Assembly (NCBI RefSeq): GCF_029223285.1
Contig: NZ_JARHUJ010000005.1
Coordinates: 372,001 to 436,000 of the forward strand
Source: Paraflavitalea sp. CAU 1676
GTDB taxonomy: Bacteria > Bacteroidota > Bacteroidia > Chitinophagales > Chitinophagaceae
Direction: 5' to 3'
Length of the DNA: 64,000 nucleotides
The position numbers and the translations under genes were made by a program. Below, piece after piece: positions 61,963 through 64,000 of the stretch. A model generated the notes under the pieces. That model was given only the letters and a program-made list of their open reading frames with translations. It was not told where the DNA came from and ran no database searches. Within the stretch, counting starts at the first letter, position 1. Every line of letters begins with the position of its first letter.

Positions 61963-64000
61963 CTACAAACACTCATCGAGCAAGTAGATGATCGACTCAT
62001 AATTCTTGCCGGTAGCTTCCGATAAAGCTATTTCGCAAGTCTTCGAGCTGGAGTAATACCCATCGTAATTGCATAGGTTCACTTCCGCCGCTTCGGGGGC
62101 AGTGGCAGATTTAGTCAATTCGGGAAACAGGAATCCACGATCGCCCGCCATTCCGCAGCAACCGGCATGTACCGGTACTTTCACTTCATGCGCTAGCTGC
62201 TGTGCAATTTTCAGGAACATCGTTTCCTGTCCCGTTTTTTGTAATGTACACACGGGGTGCAATACAATGCTTTGCTTTTTGGTACGTATGGGTGCTGCCG
62301 GCAACAGGTAGTCGGCCATGAAGTCGACCGTGTCGAGCAGGGTGAGTGCATCGAATTTTGCCTTGTTTTCTTCGCTGAGTTGGTTGCGGCAATTGCGGAT
62401 GGTATAGGTACAGGAGCTGAGATCGAGCACCACGGGGTAGCTGCCCTTCGCTGTCCAGTTGTACAGACGTGCTACCGTTTCATTGGCGGTGTGTATGAAT
62501 GCCTGGTTGAATCCTTTGGAAGAGAATATCTGTCCGCAGCAAGCACTTTCCAGTTTGTCCGGTATGATCATTTTTATACCGCTTTTGGCGGCTACGTTTA
62601 CCATCGTTTCGGCGATGGTCTTTTTATGGGTGGTGGAACCTCCCATAGTTCTATTGATACAGGTCGTGAAATACACAACTGTTTTTGGTGCCTGTACGGT
62701 GTTGGCCAGTTTACGGGCAACGCCAATGGAAGAGGGAACTAATTGGTTTGACCAAAGCGGCGTGGCCGGTACTACTTTCTTCAATCCCTTGGTTACCCGC
62801 AATACCGTGTTTTTGCCCAGCAGGCGATTGACCAGCGCGGCCGACCTCAATCCTACACTAACACTGGCAGCTACGGTTCCAAAGTTCTTCGCGACCCGCA
62901 TGGCCGCGGCATTGGCCGTTTTATCATGGTTCTCATTACGCAGTCTTTTTACCAGCGTGCCTGTGTTGATGTGTACAGGGCAGGCTTCGGCACATAGTCC
63001 GTCGACGGCGCAGGTGGAGAGTCCGTCGTATTGGTATTGATCTAGTAATAGATCGTATTCTTTTTTATTGCCGTTCTCGCGCATCAACGCCAGTTCGCGG
63101 CGCGCCACGATCCTTCGGCGGGGCGTCATGGTGAGGTCACGGCTGGGGCATTTGTGTTCGCAGAAGCCGCACTCGATACATTTGTCTACTTCCTCTTCCA
63201 CGCCGGGCAGGGCCTTGAGGTGTTGTATATGTGCCTGGGCATCACTATTGATCAGTACGCCGGGATTCAACAGGTTCTTAGGGTCGGCCTGCTGCTTCAG
63301 CGTTTTCATGATGCGGTAGATATCGGGCCCCCACTCCGTTTCCACAAAGGGTGCCATATTTCGGCCGGTACCATGTTCGGCTTTCAGCGCTCCCTGGTAT
63401 TGGCGGGTTACCAATTGTACTACTTCGCGGATGAACGCATCATATCGTTCTATCTCTGCGGGTGTATTGAATGATTGGGTTACTACAAAATGGATGTTAC
63501 CATCTTTGGCGTGGCCGAATATGATGGCATCGTGGTAACCATATTTGTCGAACAATACCTGGAGGTTGAGGATGGCATTGCCGAGTTGCGCCACGGGCAC
63601 TGCAATGTCTTCGAGGATAACTGTCGTGCCGCTTTTGCGCATGGCGCCTACCGATGGGAACATGCCCTTGCGGATCTTCCAGAGAAATGCCTGTTCGGCA
63701 GGATCGCTGGTGAATTTAGGTGCTATGGCAAACAGGCTGTCCGGCAGCAGCTCGAGGAATTTCTCATTCTTGCGCTGCACTTCTTCTTTGGTGAAGCCCT
63801 GGTATTCGGTCAGCAGGGCTACGCCGGTAGGTGGCAATGCGGCGAGTATTTCGGGTATGCCGGGTAAATGGGCTACGGAGCGTAAAGAGGCATTGTCCAT
63901 CAGTTCCACCGCTTCCGCACCTGATGCGATGAGTGGCTCGATGGCGCTGCAGGCTTGTTGTATATCGGTGAAGCAGAGCAGTGCCGTTGATTTTTCCGGA
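61963..64000 (-). CDS. FAD-linked oxidase/Fe-S protein, D-lactate dehydrogenase-like, N-terminus beyond window
   Basis: This is a C-terminal part of a long fused enzyme. The frame stays open to the right edge (reads ...LLCFTDIQQACSAIEPLIASGAEAVELMD in the missing-start side), so the start lies outside the window. Visible are the FAD-oxidase C domain (LPDSLFAIAPKFTSDPAEQAF, FGHAKDGNIHFVVTQSF, AEHGTGRNMAPFVETEWGPD), two 4Fe-4S motifs (CIECGFCEHKCPSRD and CAVDGLCAEACPVH), and a CCG-type heterodisulfide-like C-terminal domain (PDKLESACCGQIFSSKGF, HAGCCGMAGDRG). This is the architecture of membrane-linked D-lactate or glycolate dehydrogenases, passing electrons to quinone. The substrate is inferred from family only. 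Confidence 0.92.
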   Translation of the reverse strand, partial: PEKSTALLCFTDIQQACSAIEPLIASGAEAVELMDNASLRSVAHLPGIPEILAALPPTGVALLTEYQGFTKEEVQRKNEKFLELLPDSLFAIAPKFTSDPAEQAFLWKIRKGMFPSVGAMRKSGTTVILEDIAVPVAQLGNAILNLQVLFDKYGYHDAIIFGHAKDGNIHFVVTQSFNTPAEIERYDAFIREVVQLVTRQYQGALKAEHGTGRNMAPFVETEWGPDIYRIMKTLKQQADPKNLLNPGVLINSDAQAHIQHLKALPGVEEEVDKCIECGFCEHKCPSRDLTMTPRRRIVARRELALMRENGNKKEYDLLLDQYQYDGLSTCAVDGLCAEACPVHINTGTLVKRLRNENHDKTANAAAMRVAKNFGTVAASVSVGLRSAALVNRLLGKNTVLRVTKGLKKVVPATPLWSNQLVPSSIGVARKLANTVQAPKTVVYFTTCINRTMGGSTTHKKTIAETMVNVAAKSGIKMIIPDKLESACCGQIFSSKGFNQAFIHTANETVARLYNWTAKGSYPVVLDLSSCTYTIRNCRNQLSEENKAKFDALTLLDTVDFMADYLLPAAPIRTKKQSIVLHPVCTLQKTGQETMFLKIAQQLAHEVKVPVHAGCCGMAGDRGFLFPELTKSATAPEAAEVNLCNYDGYYSSSKTCEIALSEATGKNYESIIYLLDECL

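Noticed and set aside
1-64000. tRNA genes, CRISPR arrays, insertion sequences or phage genes
   Set aside because: No clover-leaf sequence, regular repeat-spacer array, transposase motif or integrase was seen in intergenic regions or proteins.

Overview
The window looks like a chromosomal segment of a Bacteroidota bacterium, most likely Chitinophagaceae (Chitinophaga/Niastella-like). The reasons are two SusC/SusD pairs, a hybrid two-component regulator fused to an AraC domain, a type IX secretion sorting domain, LytS/LytTR pairs behind reactive-domain beta-propellers, several TAnnTTTG promoter -7 boxes, and few Shine-Dalgarno sequences. I see no tRNA, rRNA, CRISPR array, insertion sequence or phage gene. 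Both ends cut genes: a SusC-like receptor on the left and an FAD/Fe-S oxidase on the right.

Layout: 1-8.3 kb holds the end of a SusC/SusD pair and a set of small secreted or lipid-anchored proteins, three of which share an upstream 15-bp motif. 8.4-11.1 kb is an alpha-L-rhamnosidase. 11.3-15.7 kb holds a methyltransferase and its divergent AraC regulator, a secreted thioredoxin, and a two-gene operon for surface proteins, one with a T9SS tail. 16.0-19.8 kb is a propeller/LytS kinase with an overlapping LytTR regulator. 20.0-24.3 kb has two HExxH proteins, a small one-TM protein, a divergent caspase-like protein and a DUF4202 protein. 24.4-42.4 kb is a polysaccharide utilisation locus: glycosidase, hybrid sensor, SusC, SusD, heparinase II/III-like lyase, GH88 unsaturated glucuronyl hydrolase, DUF2264 and a secreted Nif3-like protein. 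The lyase plus GH88 point to a uronic-acid-containing glycan. 42.4-50.2 kb is mixed: DUF1772, cytochrome c, a large M14 peptidase, an HExxH lipoprotein and a flavin monooxygenase. 50.6-57.6 kb is regulatory: a periplasmic-binding/LytS kinase with its LytTR regulator, an HxlR regulator, a XylR_N/V4R hybrid kinase and a PEP-mutase-family enzyme. 57.8-64 kb has a GAF-domain protein, a phosphodiester-glycosidase-like protein, a sugar isomerase/epimerase-like protein and a D-lactate-dehydrogenase-like oxidase.

The most unusual system is at 21.5-23.7 kb. A small EACC1-like membrane protein is co-directional with an HExxH metallopeptidase-like protein and divergent from a minimal caspase/CHAT-like protein with a visible His/Cys pair. 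I read it as a candidate conflict or regulated-cell-death cassette. The second is a pair of LytTR-type direct-repeat operators, identical in half-site sequence and spacing, at 50580-50609 and 56658-56687. They may place a nearby gene under the control of the SBP-LytS/LytTR system.
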